Below, piece by piece: positions 57,658-64,000 of a stretch of DNA of 64,000 nt. The notes beneath the pieces are model-generated. The model had not been told where the DNA came from. It did no database searches and was given only the letters and a program-made list of their open reading frames with translations. Origin of the DNA: Solimonas marina (lineage in GTDB: Bacteria > Pseudomonadota > Gammaproteobacteria > Nevskiales > Nevskiaceae); the NCBI RefSeq assembly GCF_012241385.1, contig NZ_JAAVXB010000009.1, positions 124,001 through 188,000 on the forward strand. Reading direction: 5' to 3'. The position numbers and the translations under genes were made by a program. The stretch's first letter is position 1, and every line of letters begins with the position of its first letter.

Positions 57658-58341
57658 TCAGGCGGCGGCGCGCACGGCATTGCCGATGGCGACCAGTCGC
57701 TGCACGAAAATACCCGGCGTGACGACCCCTTCCGGATCGAGTGCGCCGAGCGGCACGATGTCGCTGACTTGTGCAATCGTGCACTTGGCGGCCATCGCCA
57801 TGATCGGGCCGAAGTTGCGCGCGGTCTTGCGGTAGACCAGGTTGCCCCAGCGGTCGCCGTGCAGCGCCTTGATCAGCGCGAAGTCGGCGTGGATCGGGTA
57901 TTCGAGGACGTATTGACGGCCGTCGATTTCACGCGTCTCCTTGCCGTCGGCGAGCAGCGTGCCGTAGCCGGTTGGCGTGTAGATCGCGCCGAGCCCGGCG
58001 CCGGCGGCCTGGATGCGCGCCGCGAGATTGCCCTGCGGCACCAGTTCCAGCTCGATCTCGCCGGCGTGATAGAGCGCGTCGAAATGGTAGGAGTCGCTCT
58101 GGCGCGGAAACGAGCAGACGATCTTGCGCACACGCTTGGCTTTCAGCAGCGCCGCCAGACCGGTGTCGCCGTTGCCGGCGTTGTTGTTGATGATCGTCAG
58201 ATCCTTGGCGCCATGCGCGATCAGCGCATCGATCAGCTGATCGGGCATGCCGGCGGTACCGAAGCCGCCGATCATGACGCGCGCGCCGTCGAAGATGTCG
58301 GCGACCGCGGCTTCCGCCGACGCGACGCTCTTGTCGATCAC
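57658..58341 (-). CDS. pcaI: 3-oxoadipate CoA-transferase subunit A PcaI
   Basis: A 227-residue subunit with the GGFGTAGMPDQLI motif and NNAGNGDTGLA. Starts at GTG 58341, with GGAGGT six bases upstream. First structural gene of the pca operon; a short leader-like ORF overlaps its start. Confidence 0.95.
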   Translation of the reverse strand: MIDKSVASAEAAVADIFDGARVMIGGFGTAGMPDQLIDALIAHGAKDLTIINNNAGNGDTGLAALLKAKRVRKIVCSFPRQSDSYHFDALYHAGEIELELVPQGNLAARIQAAGAGLGAIYTPTGYGTLLADGKETREIDGRQYVLEYPIHADFALIKALHGDRWGNLVYRKTARNFGPIMAMAAKCTIAQVSDIVPLGALDPEGVVTPGIFVQRLVAIGNAVRAAA

Positions 58342-58409
58342 GATGAGACCTCCGTTGCCATGGCCCGGCGGGCGGCAAACGCGAAATTCGAGAGTGGCAT
58401 GATGATCAT
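58338..58409 (-). CDS. Possible 23-codon leader peptide before pcaI
   Basis: ATG 58409 is preceded by GGAGGAG at 58416-58422, six bases away, the best ribosome site in the area. The 23 codons read MIIMPLSNFAFAARRAMATE then VSS and stop. The stop TGA overlaps the pcaI GTG as GTGA, so translation could be coupled. It also contains the GGAGGT site for pcaI. A similar arrangement precedes pcaK. Whether it is expressed is not known. Confidence 0.4.
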   Translation of the reverse strand: MIIMPLSNFAFAARRAMATEVSS

Positions 58410-58484
58410 GCGGGGCTCCTCCGACGGCGTGAGAGGCCGTTCTGATGGTGGCCGCACGTTACGCCGCGTGTGCGCTATCCTCAA

Positions 58485-58518
58485 GATCGTTTATCGAATA
58501 TCTGTGCGATAATCGAAC
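58485..58518. promoter_or_regulatory. Paired PcaR-like boxes between pcaI and pcaR
   Basis: On the minus strand GTTCGATTATCGCAC (58504-58518) closely matches the published P. putida PcaR site, with GTTCGATAATCGCAC as I recall it. A second, weaker copy ATTCGATAAACGATC is at 58485-58499. The cores (TTCGATNANCG) are 19 bases apart, about two helical turns. The boxes lie 19 bases before the pcaR GTG and about 145 bases upstream of pcaI, suited to control both directions. Confidence 0.75.
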
Positions 58519-58536
58519 ATCTCGAGGAGATCAATC

Positions 58537-59382
58537 GTGCGACAAAAGCGAGCCGGCAAAGCCCCGGATGACGAAACCACGAGCAGCGCGGCGAGCGGCG
58601 AACAACGCATGCCGGTTGACGAAATCGATGCTTTCAGCGGCGATCCGAATTTCATGACCTCGCTGGCGCGCGGGCTCGCCGTCTTGCAGGCCTTCGACCT
58701 CAGGCAGCGCTCGCTGACGGTGTCGCAGGTCAGCCAGGCCACCGGCATTCCCCGCGCCGCGGCGCGGCGCTGTCTCTACACCCTGCTGCAGCTCGGCTAC
58801 GTCGCCGAACAGCATGGCCATTTCAGCCTGCGCCCGAAAGTCTTGACGCTGGGCTTTGCGCACCTGTCGTCGCGACCGCTTGCGGCGGCAGCCCAGCCGC
58901 TGCTCGACCGCTGCCGCGATCGCCTGCACGAATCCTGCTCACTGGCGCTGCTCGACGGTGGCGAGGTCTATTACCAGGCGCGTGCGGAAACCACGCGCAT
59001 CATGTCGATTGCGCTGTACGTGGGTACGCGGCTGCCGGCTTATTGCACATCGATGGGACGGGTACTGCTGGCAGCGCTGCCGGAGGACGAGCTCGACAAG
59101 TATCTGGCGCGGACCACGCTGCACCCACGCACCGTGAAGACGGTGACGTCGGTGGCCAAGCTGCGCGAGATCCTGGTCGGTGTTCGTCGTCAGGGCTATG
59201 CGCTCGTCGATCAGGAACTGGAGGTCGGTCTGCGTTCGATCGCCGTGCCGGTCTTCGACCGCCACGGCCACGTCGTGGCGGCGCTCAATACCGGTACGCA
59301 GGCGGCGCGTACGCCGTTGCGTGACCTGACCCAGCTCTTTCTCCCCGAATTGCGCGCGGCGGCGGCGGAGCTGCGGCAGTAA
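58537..59382 (+). CDS. pcaR: IclR-family regulator PcaR/PcaU
   Basis: A 281-residue regulator. Helix-turn-helix around 45-110 (RGLAVLQAFDLRQRSLTVSQ, GIPRAAARRCLYTLLQLGYV), then an IclR effector domain with ALYVGTRLPAYCTSMGRVLL and RSIAVPVFDRHGHVVAALN. It responds to beta-ketoadipate in Pseudomonas and protocatechuate in Acinetobacter. GTG 58537 is preceded by GAGGAGA. It is divergent from pcaIJFHGB-pcaDC and upstream of pcaK. Confidence 0.93.
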   Translation: MRQKRAGKAPDDETTSSAASGEQRMPVDEIDAFSGDPNFMTSLARGLAVLQAFDLRQRSLTVSQVSQATGIPRAAARRCLYTLLQLGYVAEQHGHFSLRPKVLTLGFAHLSSRPLAAAAQPLLDRCRDRLHESCSLALLDGGEVYYQARAETTRIMSIALYVGTRLPAYCTSMGRVLLAALPEDELDKYLARTTLHPRTVKTVTSVAKLREILVGVRRQGYALVDQELEVGLRSIAVPVFDRHGHVVAALNTGTQAARTPLRDLTQLFLPELRAAAAELRQ

Positions 59383-59417
59383 GGGCGCTCGCCGTTCGTC
59401 GGCTGGAACCATGGATT

Positions 59418-59448
59418 GCGCGATAATCGCACGCTAAATCGATTAACG
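59418..59448. promoter_or_regulatory. Second pair of PcaR-like boxes, upstream of pcaK
   Basis: GCGCGATAATCGCAC at 59418-59432 matches the PcaR site at 13 of 15 bases; a weaker core ATCGATTAACG is at 59438-59448. The cores are 19 bases apart, exactly as in the pcaI/pcaR region. They lie about 110 bases before the leader-like ORF of pcaK. Confidence 0.65.
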
Positions 59449-59553
59449 GACTTGTGCCGAATTACTCGCGCCGCCTAAGGTGCGGCCGTTGGTCATAGCG
59501 TTCATAAGCGGTCAACAGGCGCGATGAGTCGCGAACTGTGGAGGAGCGAAGTC

Positions 59554-59643
59554 ATGAGTCTTGTCGAGTGCGGCCCGATGCACGGCTGCCGATTTCCGAT
59601 ACCTGCGCGTGCGATGGATGAGCGCGCATCGAGGTCATCGTGA
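59554..59643 (+). CDS. Possible 29-codon leader peptide before pcaK
   Basis: ATG 59554 has GGAGGAG seven bases upstream (59540-59546). It encodes MSLVECGPMHGCRFPIPARA followed by MDERASRSS and a TGA that overlaps the GTG start of the transporter as GTGA. Three Cys/Met-rich turns but no known fold. Compare the pcaI leader, which also ends in Ser-Ser-stop and shares F...AR.AM. Expression unproven. Confidence 0.4.
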   Translation: MSLVECGPMHGCRFPIPARAMDERASRSS

Positions 59644-61016
59644 GCGCCCGGACCGGCGCGCCGGCGTCGCTGGCGACGGCAGGCGACGGTTGCCGCATTC
59701 AGCCGGCTGACGTCGTCGACGTCCAGCAGTTCATCGACGGCAACCGCTTGGGCGCCATGCAGTGGCTGACGGTGGCGCTGTGCTTCCTGGTCGTCGCGCT
59801 CGATGGATTCGACACCGCGATCATGGGCTTCGTCGCGCCGGCTCTCGCGGACGCCTGGCATGTGGCGCGTGCGGACCTGGCGCCGGTGCTCAGCGCGGCG
59901 CTGTTCGGTCTGGCGATCGGTGCGCTCTGCGCCGGCCCGCTGTCGGATCGTTACGGACGTCGCCGTGTGCTGCTGGTGTCGGTGCTGACCTTCGGTCTGT
60001 TCACGCTCGCAGCGGCCGCCGCTTCGTCGATGACGGGGCTGATCGCGTTTCGCTTCCTGACCGGACTGGGCCTGGGCGCGGCGATGCCGAACGCCATTAC
60101 CCTGACGTCGGAGTACGGCCCCGCGCGGCGCCGTGCTTTCATCACGATGATCATGTTTGCCGGCTTTACGCTCGGCTCGGCCGCCGGCGGCTTTATCGCC
60201 GCGGCGATGATTCCGATGTTCGGTTGGCAGAGCATGCTGGCGCTGGGCGGCGTGCTGCCCCTGGGCCTGTTCGTGCTGCTGTGGCTGTGGCTGCCGGAGT
60301 CGCCGCGCTTTCTAGTGGTTCGGCAGCGGCCGGCCGCCGAGGTCGCGGCGCTGTTGCGGCGTATTGCGCCGCTGGCATTCACCGAGCGTACGCGCTTCGT
60401 GATCCCGGAAAAGGCCGATGTCAGCGGGCGCAGCTCGATCGCGGTGTTATTCGTCGACCGCCTGGCAAGCGGCACCGTGCTGCTCTGGCTCACGTATTTC
60501 ATGGGCCTGGCGATCATCTACATGCTCGGCAGCTGGCTGCCGACCTTGATCCGCGATGCTGGTTTCGACCTCGAGCAGGCGGCGGTCGTCACCGGTCTGT
60601 TCCAGCTCGGCGGCACGGTCGGTGCGATTCTGGTCGGCTGGCTGATGGATCGCATCAGCCCGTATCGCGTGATCGCGGCGGCCTACGCGTTCGGTGCCGT
60701 CTTCATCTTCGCGGTCGGCCGCGGTAGCGGCGACATCGTGCTGCTCGCTGGGTTTGTGCTTGGCGCCGGTTTCTGCATGAGCGGCGCGCAGTCGGCGATG
60801 TCGGCATTGGCTGCCGCGTTCTACCCGACGCGCGGCCGCGCGACCGGCGTCGCCTGGATGCTCGGCATCGGCCGCTTCGGCGCGATCGCCGGCGCGATGC
60901 TGGGCGGCGTGCTGCTACAGCTCGGCTGGCATTTCGCGTCGATCTTCGCGCTGTTGGCGGTGCCCGCGTTGATCGCGGCGGCGGCACTGCTCATCAAAGA
61001 AAAAATTTACCGTTAA
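59640..61016 (+). CDS. pcaK: Aromatic acid:H+ symporter, PcaK-like (MFS)
   Basis: A 458-residue major facilitator with 12 predicted helices. The aromatic acid:H+ symporter marks are the DVQQFIDGN leader, LDGFDTAIMGF (Asp-Gly-x-Asp in helix 1), DRYGRRRVLL in the first loop and PESPRFLV in the middle. It likely imports protocatechuate or 4-hydroxybenzoate from the periplasm. The start GTG 59640 is translationally coupled to the leader ORF; only the stop TGA lies in frame upstream. Confidence 0.88.
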   Translation: MSARTGAPASLATAGDGCRIQPADVVDVQQFIDGNRLGAMQWLTVALCFLVVALDGFDTAIMGFVAPALADAWHVARADLAPVLSAALFGLAIGALCAGPLSDRYGRRRVLLVSVLTFGLFTLAAAAASSMTGLIAFRFLTGLGLGAAMPNAITLTSEYGPARRRAFITMIMFAGFTLGSAAGGFIAAAMIPMFGWQSMLALGGVLPLGLFVLLWLWLPESPRFLVVRQRPAAEVAALLRRIAPLAFTERTRFVIPEKADVSGRSSIAVLFVDRLASGTVLLWLTYFMGLAIIYMLGSWLPTLIRDAGFDLEQAAVVTGLFQLGGTVGAILVGWLMDRISPYRVIAAAYAFGAVFIFAVGRGSGDIVLLAGFVLGAGFCMSGAQSAMSALAAAFYPTRGRATGVAWMLGIGRFGAIAGAMLGGVLLQLGWHFASIFALLAVPALIAAAALLIKEKIYR

Positions 61017-61027
61017 CGGAGGGGATC

Positions 61028-62548
61028 ATGAACCGTTCTTTCATGGTGGCGGCCTTCGGGCTGCTGGGTTCGCTCGTGCTCGTTGCCCCGGCGCTGGCGG
61101 CGCCGGCAGCGGACGTGCTGGCCGTCACGCACTACAGCGATGACGATGCGCAGGGCAGCCTGCGCTGGGCGATCGAGACCGCCAATCGCAATCCCGGCCA
61201 CTATCGCATCGAGATCGAGGCGGTCGGCAAGCCGCCCTACGTGATCCGCCCACAGTCGCCGCTGCCGGAGATCAAGGGGCCGGTGCAGATCGTCGGCCTG
61301 CCGCGCGACCGCGACGGTGCGTACATCGCCATCGACGGCTCGGCCTATGTGGTCGGCGATGGCGTCAAGGCCTGCCCCGGTGCGGTGCCCGGCCAGTACG
61401 GCACCAATGTGCGGACCATGACGTCGCCGGGACTGGTGCTGCGCGACACCGAAGGGGTCGAGCTGAGCGGGCTGGAGATTCGCAATTTCTGCATTGGCGT
61501 GCTGATCAACCGCGCCAGCGGCAACTATCTGCACGACAACCGCATCGTCGGCAATCGTGGCGGCTCGGGCGTGATGCTGACCGGCGACGACGGTCACGGC
61601 AAGCCGACGGCGACGACCACGGTGCACAACCGGATCGAGCGCAATGAATTTCTCGACAACGGCGACGGCCTGGAGCTGACGCGCGGCGCCGCGTTCAATC
61701 TCGTTGCCGAGAACCGTTTCGTGTCGACCGATGCCAATCCCGAACCCTCGCAGGGTATCGAGATCCTGTGGGGCAACGACAATTTCGTGCTCCGCAATCT
61801 TTTCGAGCACTACTCCGACGGCCTGCAGATCAACTGGGGCAATCGCAACACGATCGCCGCCAACACCTTCACCGGCAACGCGGTGGGCGTCAACGTCAGC
61901 GGCGACGGCAACATCGTCGACGGCAATACGATCACGGGCAACAGCATCGGCATCGGCGTGCGTCCGGAGGCGCAGCACACGTCGAACCGCTTCACGAAGA
62001 ACGCGATCTACGGCAACGGCCTGAAGATCAACCGCTGCTTCGCCGGTGGGGTCTGCGATCCGTCGATTCCGCGTGTCGGCATCCTGTTCGGTCTGCCCGG
62101 CCTCGAGCACTGGGTGTTCAAGGGCAACCGTGGCGGTGGCGTCGTCGCCGATCCGGCCAAAGCGATCTACATCTGTCCCGACCATGCGCCGAATTGCCAG
62201 CCGATGCCGAACGGTGGCATCGCGCCGCCGCAGCTCGACGCCGGGCATTGGACGTCGCAGCGACTGCAGCTGTCCGGCCATCTGCGCGGTGCGGCCCATC
62301 GTCGCTTTCACGTCGAGCTGTTCGCCAATCGGCCGGTGCCGGCGGGTGCGATCGCCGAGGGCGAGATGTATCTCGGCAGTGTCGACGCCTACAGCGACGC
62401 ACAGGGCCGGGCGCGCTTTGAGTTCGACGCCGACAACGCCCATCCGCTGGGCACCGCCGGCGACGCCATCGCGGTCACCGCGACGGTCACCGCCAGCGAC
62501 GGCGCGACCTCTGAATTCAGTTCGGCGCTGACACTGCATCGACAGTGA
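61028..62548 (+). CDS. quiC: Exported right-handed beta-helix protein, probable dehydroshikimate dehydratase (QuiC type)
   Basis: A 506-residue protein with a Sec signal (MNRSFMVAAFGLLGSLVLVAPALA). From about residue 140 it has parallel beta-helix repeats (GLEIRNFCIGVLIN, NYLHDNRIVGN, NRIERNEFLDNGDGLEL, NTIAANTFTGNAVGVNVSG). Its place, between pcaK and an exported dehydroquinase and ahead of a porin, equals the quiC position in the Acinetobacter pca-qui cluster. There QuiC converts 3-dehydroshikimate to protocatechuate. Sequence alone shows only a secreted beta-helix. The enzyme assignment is inference from position. Confidence 0.65.
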   Translation: MNRSFMVAAFGLLGSLVLVAPALAAPAADVLAVTHYSDDDAQGSLRWAIETANRNPGHYRIEIEAVGKPPYVIRPQSPLPEIKGPVQIVGLPRDRDGAYIAIDGSAYVVGDGVKACPGAVPGQYGTNVRTMTSPGLVLRDTEGVELSGLEIRNFCIGVLINRASGNYLHDNRIVGNRGGSGVMLTGDDGHGKPTATTTVHNRIERNEFLDNGDGLELTRGAAFNLVAENRFVSTDANPEPSQGIEILWGNDNFVLRNLFEHYSDGLQINWGNRNTIAANTFTGNAVGVNVSGDGNIVDGNTITGNSIGIGVRPEAQHTSNRFTKNAIYGNGLKINRCFAGGVCDPSIPRVGILFGLPGLEHWVFKGNRGGGVVADPAKAIYICPDHAPNCQPMPNGGIAPPQLDAGHWTSQRLQLSGHLRGAAHRRFHVELFANRPVPAGAIAEGEMYLGSVDAYSDAQGRARFEFDADNAHPLGTAGDAIAVTATVTASDGATSEFSSALTLHRQ

Positions 62549-62589
62549 ATGCAGCGCCTTTGATCGTCAAAACCAGGAGTGAGAACCCC

Positions 62590-63471
62590 ATGAACCGCCG
62601 CGAATTGTTGATGGCCAGCACGGGATTGCTGGCGACGAATCTGCTCAGCGTTGCGCAGGCCGCCGATGCCGATGGTGTGGAGTCGGTCAAGCCGACGATG
62701 CGTCCGATCAAGGTCAAGGATGTCGTCATCGGCGAAGGGCGCGTCAAGGCGATCGTGCCGATCACCGGCGCGACGGCCGAGCAGGCCTTGGCGCAGGCCA
62801 AGGTGATCGGTGCCAGTCGCGACACCGATGTCGTCGAGTTCCGCGTCGATTTCCTCGATATCGGTCTCGATGCCGAACGGCTCGCGGCTCTGGGGCCGAA
62901 GATCGCCGCCGAGCTGGGCGGCAAGCCGATGATCGTGACGTTCCGCACCAAGGCGGAAGGCGGCAAGAAGGCGATCAGCGACGCCGACTATGAAGCGCTT
63001 TATACGCGTCTGCTGCAGGCCGGGTTCGCCGATCTGATCGATGTCGAGATGTATCGTGACACCAGCGTCGTTCGCCGTCTGGTGGCGGCGGCGCACGCGG
63101 CTGGCGCCTACGTGGTGATGTCGAATCACGACTTCGGCGGCACGCCGCCAGCGGCCGAGCTGCTGGCACGCCTGCGTCGTCAGCAGGCGTTGGGCGCCGA
63201 TGTGCTGAAGCTGGCGATGATGCCGCGCAACCCGGGCGACGTGCTGGAGCTGCTGCGTGCGACCTGGGAAATGTCGGCGCGCTACGCCGAGCGGCCGATG
63301 ATGACGATGTCGATGGGCGGCACCGGCGTGGTGTCGCGTCTGGCCGGCGAGATCTTCGGATCGGCGATGTGCTTCGGCATGATCGGCCACGCATCGGCGC
63401 CGGGTCAGGTCGAGATCGACCGCCTGGTCGGCGTGCTCGATCTGATTCACGGCTCGCTGGAGGGCGCATGA
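62590..63471 (+). CDS. quiB: Exported type I 3-dehydroquinate dehydratase (QuiB)
   Basis: A 293-residue class I dehydroquinase (AroD fold) with an N-terminal export signal, MNRRELLMASTGLLATNLLS, whose NRRELLM is Tat-like. The Schiff-base Lys is in GADVLKLAMMP, the catalytic His in SNHDFGG, Glu in EFRVDFLD and Arg in TFRTKAEGG. The signal marks it as a catabolic periplasmic enzyme rather than the shikimate-pathway one. AGGAGTGAG precedes ATG 62590. Overlaps the porin start by four bases. Confidence 0.92.
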   Translation: MNRRELLMASTGLLATNLLSVAQAADADGVESVKPTMRPIKVKDVVIGEGRVKAIVPITGATAEQALAQAKVIGASRDTDVVEFRVDFLDIGLDAERLAALGPKIAAELGGKPMIVTFRTKAEGGKKAISDADYEALYTRLLQAGFADLIDVEMYRDTSVVRRLVAAAHAAGAYVVMSNHDFGGTPPAAELLARLRRQQALGADVLKLAMMPRNPGDVLELLRATWEMSARYAERPMMTMSMGGTGVVSRLAGEIFGSAMCFGMIGHASAPGQVEIDRLVGVLDLIHGSLEGA

Positions 63472-64000
63472 ACGCGTCCGCGACCGGCATGACGACCCGC
63501 TCGGTATGGTGCGGCGCGGCGTTGGCGGCGCTATGCGTCAGCCCGATGGCCGCCGCCGAGCCGATGTCGGCCGACGCGATGGATACGCAGTACCTGACCG
63601 GCAGCTGGGGCGGGGCGCGCGCCGAGCTCGCGCAGCGTGGATACCGTCTGCGCGGCGATCTGGTGTCGGAAACCATGGGGGTGGTCGACGGCGGACTTGA
63701 AAACGGTCTGCGTTACGCGCAGCAGCTGCGCGTCGGCGCGGACTTCGATCTGCAGGCGCTGCTCGGCTGGCAGGGTGCGGCCTTCCACGTGACGGTCAAC
63801 GATCGGCGCGGGCGCAGCACCTCTGCTGACCTGGCCGGCAATCGTTTCCCGATCCAGGAAACCTTCGGCGGCCTTTACACCAAGCCGACCGAGCTGAGCT
63901 ACACACAGAACTTCTTCGACGGCCGTCTCGACATCAAGGCGGGCTTCTACGCGATGGGCAACAACTTCGCGTCGCTGAAGTTCGGCCCGGAATTCGTCAA
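63468..64000 (+). CDS. quiX: OprB-like carbohydrate-selective porin (QuiX position), 3' end cut by window
   Basis: The first 177 codons of an outer-membrane porin; no stop before base 64000. Signal peptide (ALAALCVSPMAAAEP), then LTGSWGGARAELAQRGYRLR and ETFGGLYTKPTEL and SYTQNFFDGRLDIKAGFYAMG, as in OprB family porins. Located where quiX lies in Acinetobacter, so likely a quinate/shikimate entry channel. Overlaps quiB by four bases (ATGA). Confidence 0.85.
   Translation, partial: MNASATGMTTRSVWCGAALAALCVSPMAAAEPMSADAMDTQYLTGSWGGARAELAQRGYRLRGDLVSETMGVVDGGLENGLRYAQQLRVGADFDLQALLGWQGAAFHVTVNDRRGRSTSADLAGNRFPIQETFGGLYTKPTELSYTQNFFDGRLDIKAGFYAMGNNFASLKFGPEFV

Overview
The window is high-GC DNA with the gene density and Gram-negative envelope genes of a proteobacterium. 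BcsABZC/BcsD, OprB-type porin, lipoprotein signals, a GlyGly-CTERM protein and a pca-qui cluster point to a Gammaproteobacterium of the Xanthomonadales/Nevskiales kind. This placement is inferred from gene content and was not tested by phylogeny. Both ends are open: a ketopantoate-reductase-like gene runs off the left edge and a porin gene off the right edge.

Left part (1-20.6 kb): a zinc-ribbon/class III cyclase/AAA/TPR protein is followed on the same strand by a LolA-like outer-membrane lipoprotein-sorting protein and an RND/MMPL permease that carries a C-terminal cyclic-nucleotide-binding domain. This looks like a cyclic-nucleotide-controlled lipid or hydrophobe export module and is the most novel-looking functional unit here. 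Next come a periplasmic thioredoxin-like protein, an HSDL2-like SDR, GreB, a beta-barrel protein and a Calx-beta/GlyGly-CTERM surface protein. An ECF sigma factor converges on a Ser/Thr kinase with TPRs, and three secreted proteins follow (GH18-like lipoprotein, unknown, GloVer-repeat lipoprotein).

Middle part (20.7-38.3 kb): a minus-strand cellulose operon reads bcsD, a BcsR/BcsP-like proline-rich gene, bcsA, bcsB, bcsZ, bcsC, a small TPR gene and a His-rich secreted protein. It has bcsD but no bcsQ/E/F/G. Divergent from it lies a light-sensing set: bacteriophytochrome histidine kinase, Rcp1-like single-domain response regulator, and a REC-PAS-HK-REC hybrid kinase.

Accessory island (38.3-40.4 kb): tRNA-Arg(TCT) is followed by two 175-bp tandem repeats, each ending in a copy of the last 19 bases of the tRNA, an arrangement like the rtT repeats behind E. 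coli tyrT. A decayed IS3-family orfB and a 5'-truncated ParE-type toxin gene adjoin it, then about 850 bp with no convincing gene.

Right part (40.4-64 kb): an M28 peptidase, truncated haemoglobin, DUF3228 protein and neutral ceramidase are followed by a divergent SDR/LysR pair. A fluoride riboswitch precedes crcB and DUF190, then come a sterol-desaturase-type hydroxylase and an AraC regulator. The window ends with a complete protocatechuate (beta-ketoadipate) pathway (pcaIJFHGB and fused pcaDC), its IclR-type regulator PcaR, a PcaK-like transporter and a quinate/shikimate branch (quiC-like beta-helix protein, exported type I dehydroquinase, OprB-like porin). Quinate-derived dehydroquinate would be converted to protocatechuate in the periplasm, imported by PcaK, and cleaved and funnelled to succinyl-CoA plus acetyl-CoA. 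Paired 19-bp-spaced PcaR-like boxes lie in both control regions, and both pcaI and pcaK are preceded by a short leader-like ORF that overlaps their GTG start.
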